Shown piece by piece: positions 56,858 through 64,000 of a stretch of DNA of 64,000 nucleotides. The notes under the pieces were generated by a model. It did no database searches. It was given only the letters and a program-made list of their open reading frames with translations, and was not told the origin of the DNA. The DNA is from JAOUJD01 sp963841815 (lineage in GTDB: Bacteria > Pseudomonadota > Gammaproteobacteria > Burkholderiales > Burkholderiaceae_F): contig CAWJEE010000019.1 of the NCBI GenBank assembly GCA_963841815.1, positions 124,001 through 188,000 on the forward strand, read 5' to 3'. Position numbers and translations under genes: made by a program. Position 1 is the first letter of the stretch. Each line of letters begins with the position of its first letter.

Positions 56858-58336
56858 TTGAATTCAGGATTCAACGCCCTCGGCTTGTCCGAGGCACTCG
56901 TTCGCGCTGTCACCGAACTCGGCTACACCGAACCCACTCCCGTCCAGCAGCAGGCCATTCCGCTGGTGCTCGCAGGTCGTGACCTGCTCGCCGGCGCGCA
57001 GACCGGCACCGGCAAGACCGCCGGCTTCGTGCTTCCGATCCTGCATCGGCTCGCGCTGACGCAGCCCGCCGCGGGCAAGTCGCGCCACCCGGTGCGCGCG
57101 CTGATCCTCACGCCGACGCGCGAACTCGCGGCGCAGGTCGAGGAGAGCGTGCGCGACTACGGCAAGTACAAGAAGTCCACCGTCGCCGTCATCTTCGGCG
57201 GCGTGTCGATCAACAACCAGATCGCGGCATTGAAGCGCGGAGTCGACATCGTCGTCGCCACGCCGGGCCGCCTGCTCGATCACGCCGGGCAGAAGACGAT
57301 CGACCTGTCGCAGGTCGAGGTGCTCGTTCTCGACGAGGCCGACCGCATGCTGGACATGGGATTCCTGCCCGACATGAAGCGCGTGTTCGCCCTGCTGCCG
57401 AAGCAGCGGCAGACGCTGCTGTTCTCGGCGACGTTCTCCGACGAGATCCGTGCGCTCGCGAACACCTTGCTGAAGGACCCGGCGGCCGTCCAGGCGACGC
57501 CGCGCAATTCCGCGGTGGAAGCGGTGAGCCAGAAGGTGGTCCTCGTCGACCGTGGCCGCAAGTCGGAACTGCTCGCCAAGCTCATCGGCGATCAGCAGTG
57601 GTACCAGGTACTGGTGTTCACGCGCACCAAGCATGGGGCGAACCGGCTCGCCGAGTACCTGTGCAAGCACGGCGTGACCGCGCTGGCGATCCACGGCAAC
57701 AAGAGCCAGAACGCGCGGACCCACGCGCTCTCGCAGTTCAAGACCGGCGAGCTGCAGGCGCTCGTGGCCACCGACATCGCCGCGCGCGGCCTCGACATCG
57801 AGCAGTTGCCGCACGTCGTCAACTTCGACCTGCCCCACGTGCCGGAAGACTACGTCCACCGGATCGGCCGCACGGGCCGTGCGGGCGCCACCGGCGAGGC
57901 GATCTCCCTCGTGTGCGCGGACGACAAGCCGCTGCTCGCCGACATCGAGAGGGTGATCAGGCGCGAGGTGCCGCGCGAGATCGTCGCGGGCTTCGAACCG
58001 AACCCGAACGAACGGGCGGAACCGATCCAGCGCGGCCGCAGCGGCCAGCAGCGCGCACCACAGCGGCAGGCGCCGAAACGCGAGGGCAACGAACAGCGTC
58101 GCAGCGGGCAGGCCGCCGCGAAGAAGACGCCGGCGCGGCCGTCGCACGCCGACCGCGCCGCGCCCCCGTCGCGCGGCGAACCGAGGAACGCGCCCCGCCC
58201 CGCCAAGGCACGTCCGGCCGATCCACAGCGGGCACGCGCAGCGCCGGCCGCGCCGGCGCCGCGTCACGACGCGACGTCCACGGTGCGCACGAACATTCCC
58301 GGCCTGGCGCCGCCCGGCCACCGCCGCGGGCGGTAA
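56858..58336 (+). CDS. rhlE: DEAD-box RNA helicase, RhlE type
   Basis: A 492-residue helicase starting at TTG. Motifs in order are Q (PTPVQQQAIP), I (AQTGTGKT), Ia (PTRELAAQV), II (DEAD in VLDEADRMLD), III (SAT), and VI (HRIGRTGRAG). A basic, disordered tail of about 110 residues rich in Arg, Gln, Pro and Ala follows, as in RhlE proteins. It unwinds RNA in ribosome assembly or cold adaptation. Confidence 0.92.
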   Translation: MNSGFNALGLSEALVRAVTELGYTEPTPVQQQAIPLVLAGRDLLAGAQTGTGKTAGFVLPILHRLALTQPAAGKSRHPVRALILTPTRELAAQVEESVRDYGKYKKSTVAVIFGGVSINNQIAALKRGVDIVVATPGRLLDHAGQKTIDLSQVEVLVLDEADRMLDMGFLPDMKRVFALLPKQRQTLLFSATFSDEIRALANTLLKDPAAVQATPRNSAVEAVSQKVVLVDRGRKSELLAKLIGDQQWYQVLVFTRTKHGANRLAEYLCKHGVTALAIHGNKSQNARTHALSQFKTGELQALVATDIAARGLDIEQLPHVVNFDLPHVPEDYVHRIGRTGRAGATGEAISLVCADDKPLLADIERVIRREVPREIVAGFEPNPNERAEPIQRGRSGQQRAPQRQAPKREGNEQRRSGQAAAKKTPARPSHADRAAPPSRGEPRNAPRPAKARPADPQRARAAPAAPAPRHDATSTVRTNIPGLAPPGHRRGR

Positions 58337-58363
58337 GCTCGGCCGTCGTCAGGAGGAAGCGCG

Positions 58364-58651
58364 ATGGACGGTCCCAGGCCCGAGGTCACGCACAACGAAG
58401 CCTCGAAACGGTTCGAAGCCAAGGTGGACGGACTCGTGAGCCGGTGCGACTACCGGATGCACGGCAGCACGATGATGCTGGTCCACACCGAAGTCCCGCC
58501 GCAACTCGAAGGCCGCGGCATCGGCTCGCTGCTGGTGCGCGCGGCATTCGAGCACGCCAAGCAGAACGGCATGGACGTGCTGCCGGTGTGCTCCTACGCG
58601 CGCACCTGGGCGGAACGGCACCCCGAGGTCACCTCCCTGCTGGCGCAGTAG
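58364..58651 (+). CDS. Small GNAT-fold N-acetyltransferase (YjdJ-like)
   Basis: A 95-residue protein with the short GNAT core: GSTMMLVHTEVPPQLEGRGIG, where the Q/RxxGxG acetyl-CoA loop is GRGIGS, then LLVRAAFEHAK and PVCSYARTW. The AGGAGGAAGC ribosome site precedes ATG 58364. Its 3' end overlaps by 23 bases the convergent end of the zincin lipoprotein gene. The substrate is unknown. Confidence 0.82.
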   Translation: MDGPRPEVTHNEASKRFEAKVDGLVSRCDYRMHGSTMMLVHTEVPPQLEGRGIGSLLVRAAFEHAKQNGMDVLPVCSYARTWAERHPEVTSLLAQ

Positions 58652-61388
58652 GAGCGCCCCCTGCCCCGCGCGGCGCGGTCAGCCGCTGCGCGTTCAGGCC
58701 GTCGGACAGGCTGAATTCGAAGCTGCCGCCAGCGGGCAGGCCGGTCGTCTCGACCTCGAGCGCCCCCCCTTGCCGATGCAGCGCGAGCACAGTGCGCTCG
58801 CCGTTCAGCACGTAGGTGACCGATGCGTAGGCCGCCGACGAAGCGTTCCAGCGCACGTTCACGCGGCCGTTGCTTTCCTTCCAATCGACGCTCGGTGCTT
58901 CGCGGCTGGCCGCGGGCGTCCGCTGCGTGCGGGCGAACGCGCCCGACAGCGGCAACAGTTCATCGCCGCGCCGCACCTCGATGCGCTCGAGCGGACCGGG
59001 ATCGAGCACCGCCAGCGTGAAGTGCCGCTCCGGCGGCTCCGCGTGGTCGACGAGGTCGGCATCGAAGGGGTGGTCGAGCGTGCGGCCGTCCTGCGTCACC
59101 AGGCGCAGGGTGTATTCGCCAGCGGCGAACTCCGTCCCGCCGCGCAGCGCGCGCACGGGGCTCAGCCTCACGCCTGCGAGGCCGATCGAGCCGGCGACCT
59201 GCAGCAGGTCGGCCTGGTCCGACGCCGATTGCGACAGCGCCACCGACGCCTGAGGCAGCGACTCCAGGTGCGACTGCATCAGCCGGTAGTTGTAGTCGGA
59301 GAACCAGGACCCGCTGCAGTAGCCCATGATGTCGGTCTGGTTCACCGGCGAAATCACGTCGAGCGGCGCGGGCACGGAATCGATGAGCGGGGTGGCGCCG
59401 AGCGCGCCTCCCGCATACGGATAGTTCGCGTCGGCGCTCGTGACGCTGCCGCACGGCGCGTGCAGGCGGCCGAAGTTGTGTCCGATCTCGTGCGACATCG
59501 TGCGCGGCCAACCGGACGAAGAGTCCCAGCCGAGAGCCGTGCGTCCGGGCACATAACCGATGCCTGCAGTGCTCCCGCCCGATCGCCGCACGAAGCCGAA
59601 GTAGTAACGATAGGCGTTGCCGGGGTTCTCGCTGTCGCGCAGCTGCCTCAGTTCGGACAGGGCACTCGACCACTCGGTCGACGTGTCGAGGCCGTCCGTG
59701 ACGCTGGCGAGCGTGTACGGCGCGCGCGTCGTCACGACGATGCGGTCGCGCGGGATCGGGAAGCGGCGCGTCAGTTCGTCGAGCACCGCGCCTGCGGACG
59801 GCACGGTCGGCACGAAAGCGCCCGACACGACCGGCACGAGCACGATTTCCAGGCGGGTCGACGTGCCCACGCCTGGTGTCGCATCCTGCGCCGTGGACGG
59901 TCCGATCTGCTGCTCGGGGTCGACCTCGACGCGCACCGACAGTCCGCTGGCCACCCACGAGGCGGGCAACTCGGCGTTGAAGCTCTGCGCCTCGCTGTAG
60001 CGGATCGCGTCCGTCAGGGCGCTGCCCGACGTGGCGGGCAACGTTGCCGGGCCACTCATCGGCAGCGTGCCGAGAATGAGCGCGCCGCGGTAGCCGGTCA
60101 CGCGCACCGTCGGCGACGGCAGCCCGGCCTGGTTGGACACGACATACGCACGCACCCAGGTCTCCTTTCCGGGCACGAGCCGTTGTCGCTCCTCCGTCGG
60201 CGCTTGCGACAGCACTTGCGCGAACTCGATGCCCGCAAGCGCCGCCGCGCAGCCGCTGCCCACCATGACGCTGCCGCCGGCCACCGCCGGCTGGCTGTTC
60301 GACAACAGGCTGACCGCACCGCAGGCGACCCCGGCCGGCATGGTGAAGACGAGTTGAGTGGCGGCGCGCGACACGATCGTCGCGGCGATGCCCCGCACGG
60401 TGACTGCCGCGACTTCAGTCAGCCCGCTGCCTGCGACCGTCACGTCCGCGCCCGCCGCCGCGACGCGGTACACGGCGGAGCTGTCGACGCGGATCGCCGG
60501 CACGACCGTCAGCGGGACCGATGACGTCAGCTGGTCGGCGGCATTGCCCACGAGTTGCACCACGCCGGACTGCGCGGTGTCGGGCACCGTCACCGTGATC
60601 CGGGTCGAGCCGTTGCGCGTCGCGATCGGCGCCGAGGTGCCGCCCGCGAACACGACTGCGGTCGCACGGTCGAGGTTCGTGCCGTTGACCGTCAGCGCCT
60701 GCCCCGCGACGACGGATGTCGGATCGAACGACGCGAACGTCATCGGCGCGACGACCGTCAGCTGTTGCGACTGCGGGCGGCTGGTCCCGTCGCTGTCGAT
60801 CAGCGTGATCGTTCCGCTGGCCGCGCCTTGCGGCACGTCGACCACCAGGGCGGACGCGGTCTGCGATGCGATCGGCAGCACGGTGGAGTTCACGCGCACC
60901 TGCCCAACCCGGTCGAGGTTCGAGCCGCTCATCGTCACGCGACCGCCGGGGAGGACCGAGGTCGGCGAAAGCGAAGTCACCTGGGGCACGCCGGGGACGG
61001 TGAAGTCCGATGTGGACAGTACGGTGCGGCCAGCGGCCGTGACCTCGATTCGGCCCGTCTGGGCGCCGGGCGGCACGATGAGCGCGAGTTGCGTATCAGA
61101 TGCCACCGTGAACGGCGCCGCCACCGACCCGATGCGCGCCGACTGCAGCCCCGTGAAGCCGGCGCCCGTCACTGAGATCGTCGTGCCGGCGCCACCGACG
61201 CCCGGCACGAAGCCGGCGATCGCCAGCATGGATGCGGCCACCGGCGGCGCGGGCGGCGCAACACTCGACGCGGAAGTCCCCCCGCCGTCACCACCGCCGC
61301 CGCAAGCGGCCAGCATCGCCACGCCCGCGATCACAGGCCAGCGCACGATACGGCGCGAAATCGAGGTCAACGTATTCCGAAGGGTCAT
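58629..61388 (-). CDS. Secreted TIG-domain zinc metalloprotease-like lipoprotein
   Basis: A 919-residue protein. The lipobox (MLAAC) predicts surface or periplasmic lipid anchoring, followed by a Gly-rich linker. Four IPT/TIG-type immunoglobulin-like repeats cover residues about 50-380 (for example SLSPTSVLPGGRVTMSGSNL). The C-terminal half holds the zincin motif HEIGHNFGRLH (residues about 633-643) and a Met-turn DIMGYC. It probably digests or binds extracellular protein or glycoprotein. The in-frame ATG at 61433 is an alternative start. Base composition matches the surroundings. Confidence 0.82.
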   Translation of the reverse strand: MTLRNTLTSISRRIVRWPVIAGVAMLAACGGGGDGGGTSASSVAPPAPPVAASMLAIAGFVPGVGGAGTTISVTGAGFTGLQSARIGSVAAPFTVASDTQLALIVPPGAQTGRIEVTAAGRTVLSTSDFTVPGVPQVTSLSPTSVLPGGRVTMSGSNLDRVGQVRVNSTVLPIASQTASALVVDVPQGAASGTITLIDSDGTSRPQSQQLTVVAPMTFASFDPTSVVAGQALTVNGTNLDRATAVVFAGGTSAPIATRNGSTRITVTVPDTAQSGVVQLVGNAADQLTSSVPLTVVPAIRVDSSAVYRVAAAGADVTVAGSGLTEVAAVTVRGIAATIVSRAATQLVFTMPAGVACGAVSLLSNSQPAVAGGSVMVGSGCAAALAGIEFAQVLSQAPTEERQRLVPGKETWVRAYVVSNQAGLPSPTVRVTGYRGALILGTLPMSGPATLPATSGSALTDAIRYSEAQSFNAELPASWVASGLSVRVEVDPEQQIGPSTAQDATPGVGTSTRLEIVLVPVVSGAFVPTVPSAGAVLDELTRRFPIPRDRIVVTTRAPYTLASVTDGLDTSTEWSSALSELRQLRDSENPGNAYRYYFGFVRRSGGSTAGIGYVPGRTALGWDSSSGWPRTMSHEIGHNFGRLHAPCGSVTSADANYPYAGGALGATPLIDSVPAPLDVISPVNQTDIMGYCSGSWFSDYNYRLMQSHLESLPQASVALSQSASDQADLLQVAGSIGLAGVRLSPVRALRGGTEFAAGEYTLRLVTQDGRTLDHPFDADLVDHAEPPERHFTLAVLDPGPLERIEVRRGDELLPLSGAFARTQRTPAASREAPSVDWKESNGRVNVRWNASSAAYASVTYVLNGERTVLALHRQGGALEVETTGLPAGGSFEFSLSDGLNAQRLTAPRGAGGAPTAPAGR

Positions 61389-61581
61389 GAGTCGTGAGAC
61401 TTCCTGGTGCCTGGCTCGCGGGAATCGTCGCATCGGAGGGCTCACCGGGCATCCCTTCGGTTGGCTCGTCCGGATGGCGGGTAACGAGGAGGCGCAGCCA
61501 GCTTGGCACCGATTGCTGGCGCCCGAAGCCGTGAAAAGCGGGACGAAGGGAAGCCGGAAATCCCGGCTGGATACGGACTTC

Positions 61582-62148
61582 TCAGAACAGAAGAATCCAA
61601 GCTGCCACGATGACCCACACCAGAAGGGTGCCGGCGAGGTTCGCCGCCGCGTTGTTCTGCCGGAACAGCTTCCAGTTCCAGTAGGCCACGGGCTGCCCTG
61701 CGAGGGGTGGGCCGGGAATGAAGCGGTGCACCCTGGCGCAGTACTCCTCGTAACGCGGGCCGAAGATCGGCTTCAGGTGCGCTTCCTCGCGCTCGACGCG
61801 CGTGTCCATGTAGAACCAGTAGACGATGGTGTACGCGAGGAGCAGCCACGTGCTGCCGAGCAGCATCAGGAAGCCGAAGATGATGAAGAACCGTCCGAGG
61901 TACATCGGGTTGCGCACCATGGCGTACGGACCACGGATCGCCAGGTCGGAGTTCTTGTCGAGCGACGCAAAGCTCCAGAGCTGGATGAACTCCCCGACCA
62001 TCGACACGATGAAGCCGGCCAGCAGCCAGTCGCGCTGCAGGAAGGGCACGGCCGCGACGATCGCGACGATCGCCAGCGGCACCCGCAGGCGCACTAGGAA
62101 GCGACGCAGTCCCGGGTGATTGAAGACGGAGCGGAGCGAAGCGAGCAT
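61582..62148 (-). CDS. Isoprenylcysteine/phospholipid methyltransferase-like membrane protein
   Basis: A 188-residue protein with four or five helices and the family motif RGPYAMVRNPMYLG, followed by EEAHLKPIFGPRYEEYCARV. These ICMT/PEMT-type enzymes methylate lipids or prenylated groups in the membrane with SAM. ATG 62148 is preferred; the frame extends upstream without similarity. It follows the kinase-fold gene after seven bases. Confidence 0.83.
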   Translation of the reverse strand: MLASLRSVFNHPGLRRFLVRLRVPLAIVAIVAAVPFLQRDWLLAGFIVSMVGEFIQLWSFASLDKNSDLAIRGPYAMVRNPMYLGRFFIIFGFLMLLGSTWLLLAYTIVYWFYMDTRVEREEAHLKPIFGPRYEEYCARVHRFIPGPPLAGQPVAYWNWKLFRQNNAAANLAGTLLVWVIVAAWILLF

Positions 62149-62155
62149 CGGAAGG

Positions 62156-62857
62156 TCAGTGAGGCCCGGCGGGGCCGGAAGGGGTCTTCTGCTTGGCGGC
62201 GCCAGCATACCCGCGCGCGATCCACAGGCGCCGCCGGCGCGTCATCCGCTCGTAGAGCTCGCGCCGCACCGAACCCATGGAATCCGGATCGCGCTGGAGC
62301 CACTTCTTGTACACGCCGGTCATGTCGAGGTCATCCAGCCAGCGCCTCCATGAGACCGGCATCCAGCGCGTGTCGAGCGACGCCTGGAAGTCGATCAGCG
62401 CCGGCCGGCCGTCCGGCCGAAGCAGCATGTTGCCCGTGCCGCGGGTGTCGAGGTGCACGATCCCGCGTGCGTGCACGTCGTTCAGCAGGCGCTCCAGCGC
62501 AACGAAGAACGGCGCCGTCATCTGCTCCGGCGCCACCTGGCCGAGCGTGGTCCCCGGGATGAATTCGGCGGCGATCGCATCGTCGTCGATCCGGAACGCC
62601 CGCTGCGGCACGCCGTCGATGCCGTCGAGACGCTGCAGCGCGCGCAATTCGCGGCGCAGCAGGAATCGTCCGATCGTGCGGCGCACCCAGAGGGCGCGCC
62701 GCGAAAAATCCTTGACCACCCATTCCCGACCGGCAGCCTCGACGCGAAAGACCTGCGCGTTGGCCCAGCGCCCGTCCCGCAGCAGCTTCGCCGGCGCGTC
62801 CGCGAGCGCGGCGCGATCCAGCAGCAAGCTCGCGTCGGTGGAGTCGGTGGGTGGCAA
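62156..62857 (-). CDS. Kinase-fold protein (RIO/lipopolysaccharide-kinase-like)
   Basis: A 233-residue protein-kinase-fold enzyme. An ATP Lys is in WVVKDFSRRA, the catalytic loop is GIVHLDTRGTGNML (HxD...N) and the metal motif is ALIDFQAS. It resembles short bacterial kinases such as those acting on LPS sugars (KdkA/WaaP) or RIO-like kinases. Co-orientation with the ICMT-type gene suggests a lipid or envelope role. The exact substrate is unknown. Confidence 0.75.
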   Translation of the reverse strand: MPPTDSTDASLLLDRAALADAPAKLLRDGRWANAQVFRVEAAGREWVVKDFSRRALWVRRTIGRFLLRRELRALQRLDGIDGVPQRAFRIDDDAIAAEFIPGTTLGQVAPEQMTAPFFVALERLLNDVHARGIVHLDTRGTGNMLLRPDGRPALIDFQASLDTRWMPVSWRRWLDDLDMTGVYKKWLQRDPDSMGSVRRELYERMTRRRRLWIARGYAGAAKQKTPSGPAGPH

Positions 62858-63025
62858 GACGGATGGCAGCGGTTGCCCGAGGCGGGCGACGGAGAATTAT
62901 CCCACCCGGACTTTGCGGCAAGGGGGCGACAGGGGACAGCCGCCGGTCGGCTTGCGCGCGCGTCGGCCGCCGCACGGCAGAAACCGCTGGCACACAAGAG
63001 GGCAGATCCCTAACATCCATATCCC

Positions 63026-64000
63026 ATGAACTTGCTGATCATCGGCGGCGGAATCTTCCTGGGCCAGGCCCTGCTGCAGTCCGCGCTCGAGCGCGGCGAC
63101 GCGGTCACCGTCTTCAACCGCGGGCGCTCGCGCAACTGGTGGCCGCCCGGCGTGAAGTGGATCATCGGCGACCGCAAGGAAGACCTCCACCTGCTGATGG
63201 ACCGCCGCTGGGACGCCGTGATCGACACGTGCGGCTATCTGCCGCAGGACGTCGAGGCCACGTGCGCCGCCTTGTACGACGCCTGCGACCGCTACGTGTT
63301 CGTCTCCAGCGTCTCCGCCTACGCCTCGTTCGCCCAAGCGCCGATACGCGAAGACGACCCGCTGGCCTCCGCGGTCGGCGTCAACCGCGAAGACGTCAAC
63401 CCCGAAACGTACGGGCCGCTGAAGGCCGAGTGCGAGCGCACGGTGTCCGGCATCTACGGCAGCCGCGCGCTCGTGGTGCGGCCCGGCCTGATCGCCGGGC
63501 CGAACGATCCCACGGGGCGCTTCTCGTACTGGCCATGGCGCCTCGCGGGCGGAGGCATCGTGCTGGCGCCCGGATCGCCGCACCGGTCGGTGCAATTCAT
63601 CGATGTGCGCGACCTCGCGGCGTGGATGCTCCGGCTGATCCAGCTGGGGGCGAACGGCGCGTTCAATGCCACGGGACCCAATGAAGGCATGACCTTCGGC
63701 GAACTGCTCGACACCTGTCGCTGGGTCAGCGGAGAAGAGATCGAAGTCGAATGGGTGGAGGAGAAATTCCTGGGGCAGGAAGGGGTGCGGCCGTGGAGCG
63801 AACTGCCGCTCTGGATTCCGGCCAGCGACGCGCAGACGCGCGGGTTCAACTCGATCGACACCACGCGCGCGCGAGCGACGGGCCTGAAGACGCGGCCGGT
63901 CGCGGTGACGGTCAACGACATCCTCGAGGCGGGCATTCCCGCGCCCGACGACAAGCGGCGCTACGGGAAACTGACACGCGAGCGCGAGCGCGACCTGCTC
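63026..64000 (+). CDS. NAD-dependent epimerase/dehydratase family protein, cut by the window end
   Basis: An open frame of 325 codons starting at ATG 63026 and running off the window without a stop. It has the nucleotide-binding start LLIIGGGIFLGQALLQSALE and NRGRSRNWWPPG, then the DTCGYLP and YVFVSSVSAYASF segments and VRPGLIAGPNDPTGRFSYW. It resembles short NAD(P)-binding reductases annotated as epimerases. The typical GxxGxxG is GGGIFLG here. Substrate unknown. Confidence 0.82.
   Translation, partial: MNLLIIGGGIFLGQALLQSALERGDAVTVFNRGRSRNWWPPGVKWIIGDRKEDLHLLMDRRWDAVIDTCGYLPQDVEATCAALYDACDRYVFVSSVSAYASFAQAPIREDDPLASAVGVNREDVNPETYGPLKAECERTVSGIYGSRALVVRPGLIAGPNDPTGRFSYWPWRLAGGGIVLAPGSPHRSVQFIDVRDLAAWMLRLIQLGANGAFNATGPNEGMTFGELLDTCRWVSGEEIEVEWVEEKFLGQEGVRPWSELPLWIPASDAQTRGFNSIDTTRARATGLKTRPVAVTVNDILEAGIPAPDDKRRYGKLTRERERDLL

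Overview
The window is high-GC, densely packed chromosomal DNA that looks like a betaproteobacterium, most likely of the order Burkholderiales. The evidence is indirect: the gene order recA-recX-DUF2889-sucCD-terC next to a type IV pilin locus, recA operators of the CTGT-N8-ACAG type, a nudix hydrolase just before mnmA, and a CTCCCCCTTGGGGG-type palindromic repeat. No rRNA, CRISPR array, insertion sequence or prophage was seen. One tRNA (Lys, UUU) is present.

Layout. 1-660: no recognisable gene. 661-2782: a FabH-type ketoacyl synthase and a 3-hydroxyisobutyrate-dehydrogenase-type reductase. 2792-11317: a run of same-strand genes that looks like one small-molecule pathway. It holds an ECF sigma factor and zinc-finger anti-sigma factor, an ArsS-type radical SAM protein, a VTT membrane domain fused to a flavin disulfide oxidoreductase, a Rossmann protein, two glycosyltransferase-like proteins of the families tied to ArsS, a DUF3047 protein, a flavoprotein of the selenide-associated type, and a DUF1499 protein. 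11339-15824 (minus): an amidase and the three-gene proton-translocating transhydrogenase operon, which carries three single-base frameshifts. 15971-19160: nudix hydrolase, mnmA and a sugar dehydrogenase lipoprotein.

19262-26382: a surface-glycan and pilus block with visibly lower GC: UDP-glucuronate 4-epimerase, then a tightly coupled minus-strand operon (O-antigen/pilin ligase, GtrB-like transferase, GtrA flippase, methyltransferase, GT-C glycosyltransferase), then a sigma-54-type pilin locus with a duplicated, frameshifted pilin ectodomain. 26609-33245 (minus): FHA protein, PP2C phosphatase, TerC, sucD, sucC, DUF2889, recX and recA with two LexA boxes. 33469-35753: an OmpR-type regulator and a sensor kinase with four frameshifts. 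35861-35936: tRNA-Lys. 36335-42114 (minus): a complete RND efflux operon.

42441-64000 is mixed housekeeping: cold-shock protein, 2OG-Fe(II) oxygenase, succinate-semialdehyde dehydrogenase, PPK2 kinase, an EF-G paralogue, a small periplasmic protein, pirin, mnmC (one frameshift), ettA, an LTA-synthase-type sulfatase, a GDT1-type cation transporter, an RhlE-type helicase, a small GNAT protein, a TIG-repeat zincin lipoprotein, an isoprenylcysteine-methyltransferase-type membrane protein, a kinase-fold protein and an epimerase cut by the window end.

About nine single-base frameshifts sit in otherwise well-conserved genes (pntAA, pntB, the sensor kinase, mnmC, pilin). Reading resumes in the correct family sequence after each, so residual sequencing or assembly indels are as likely as true gene decay.
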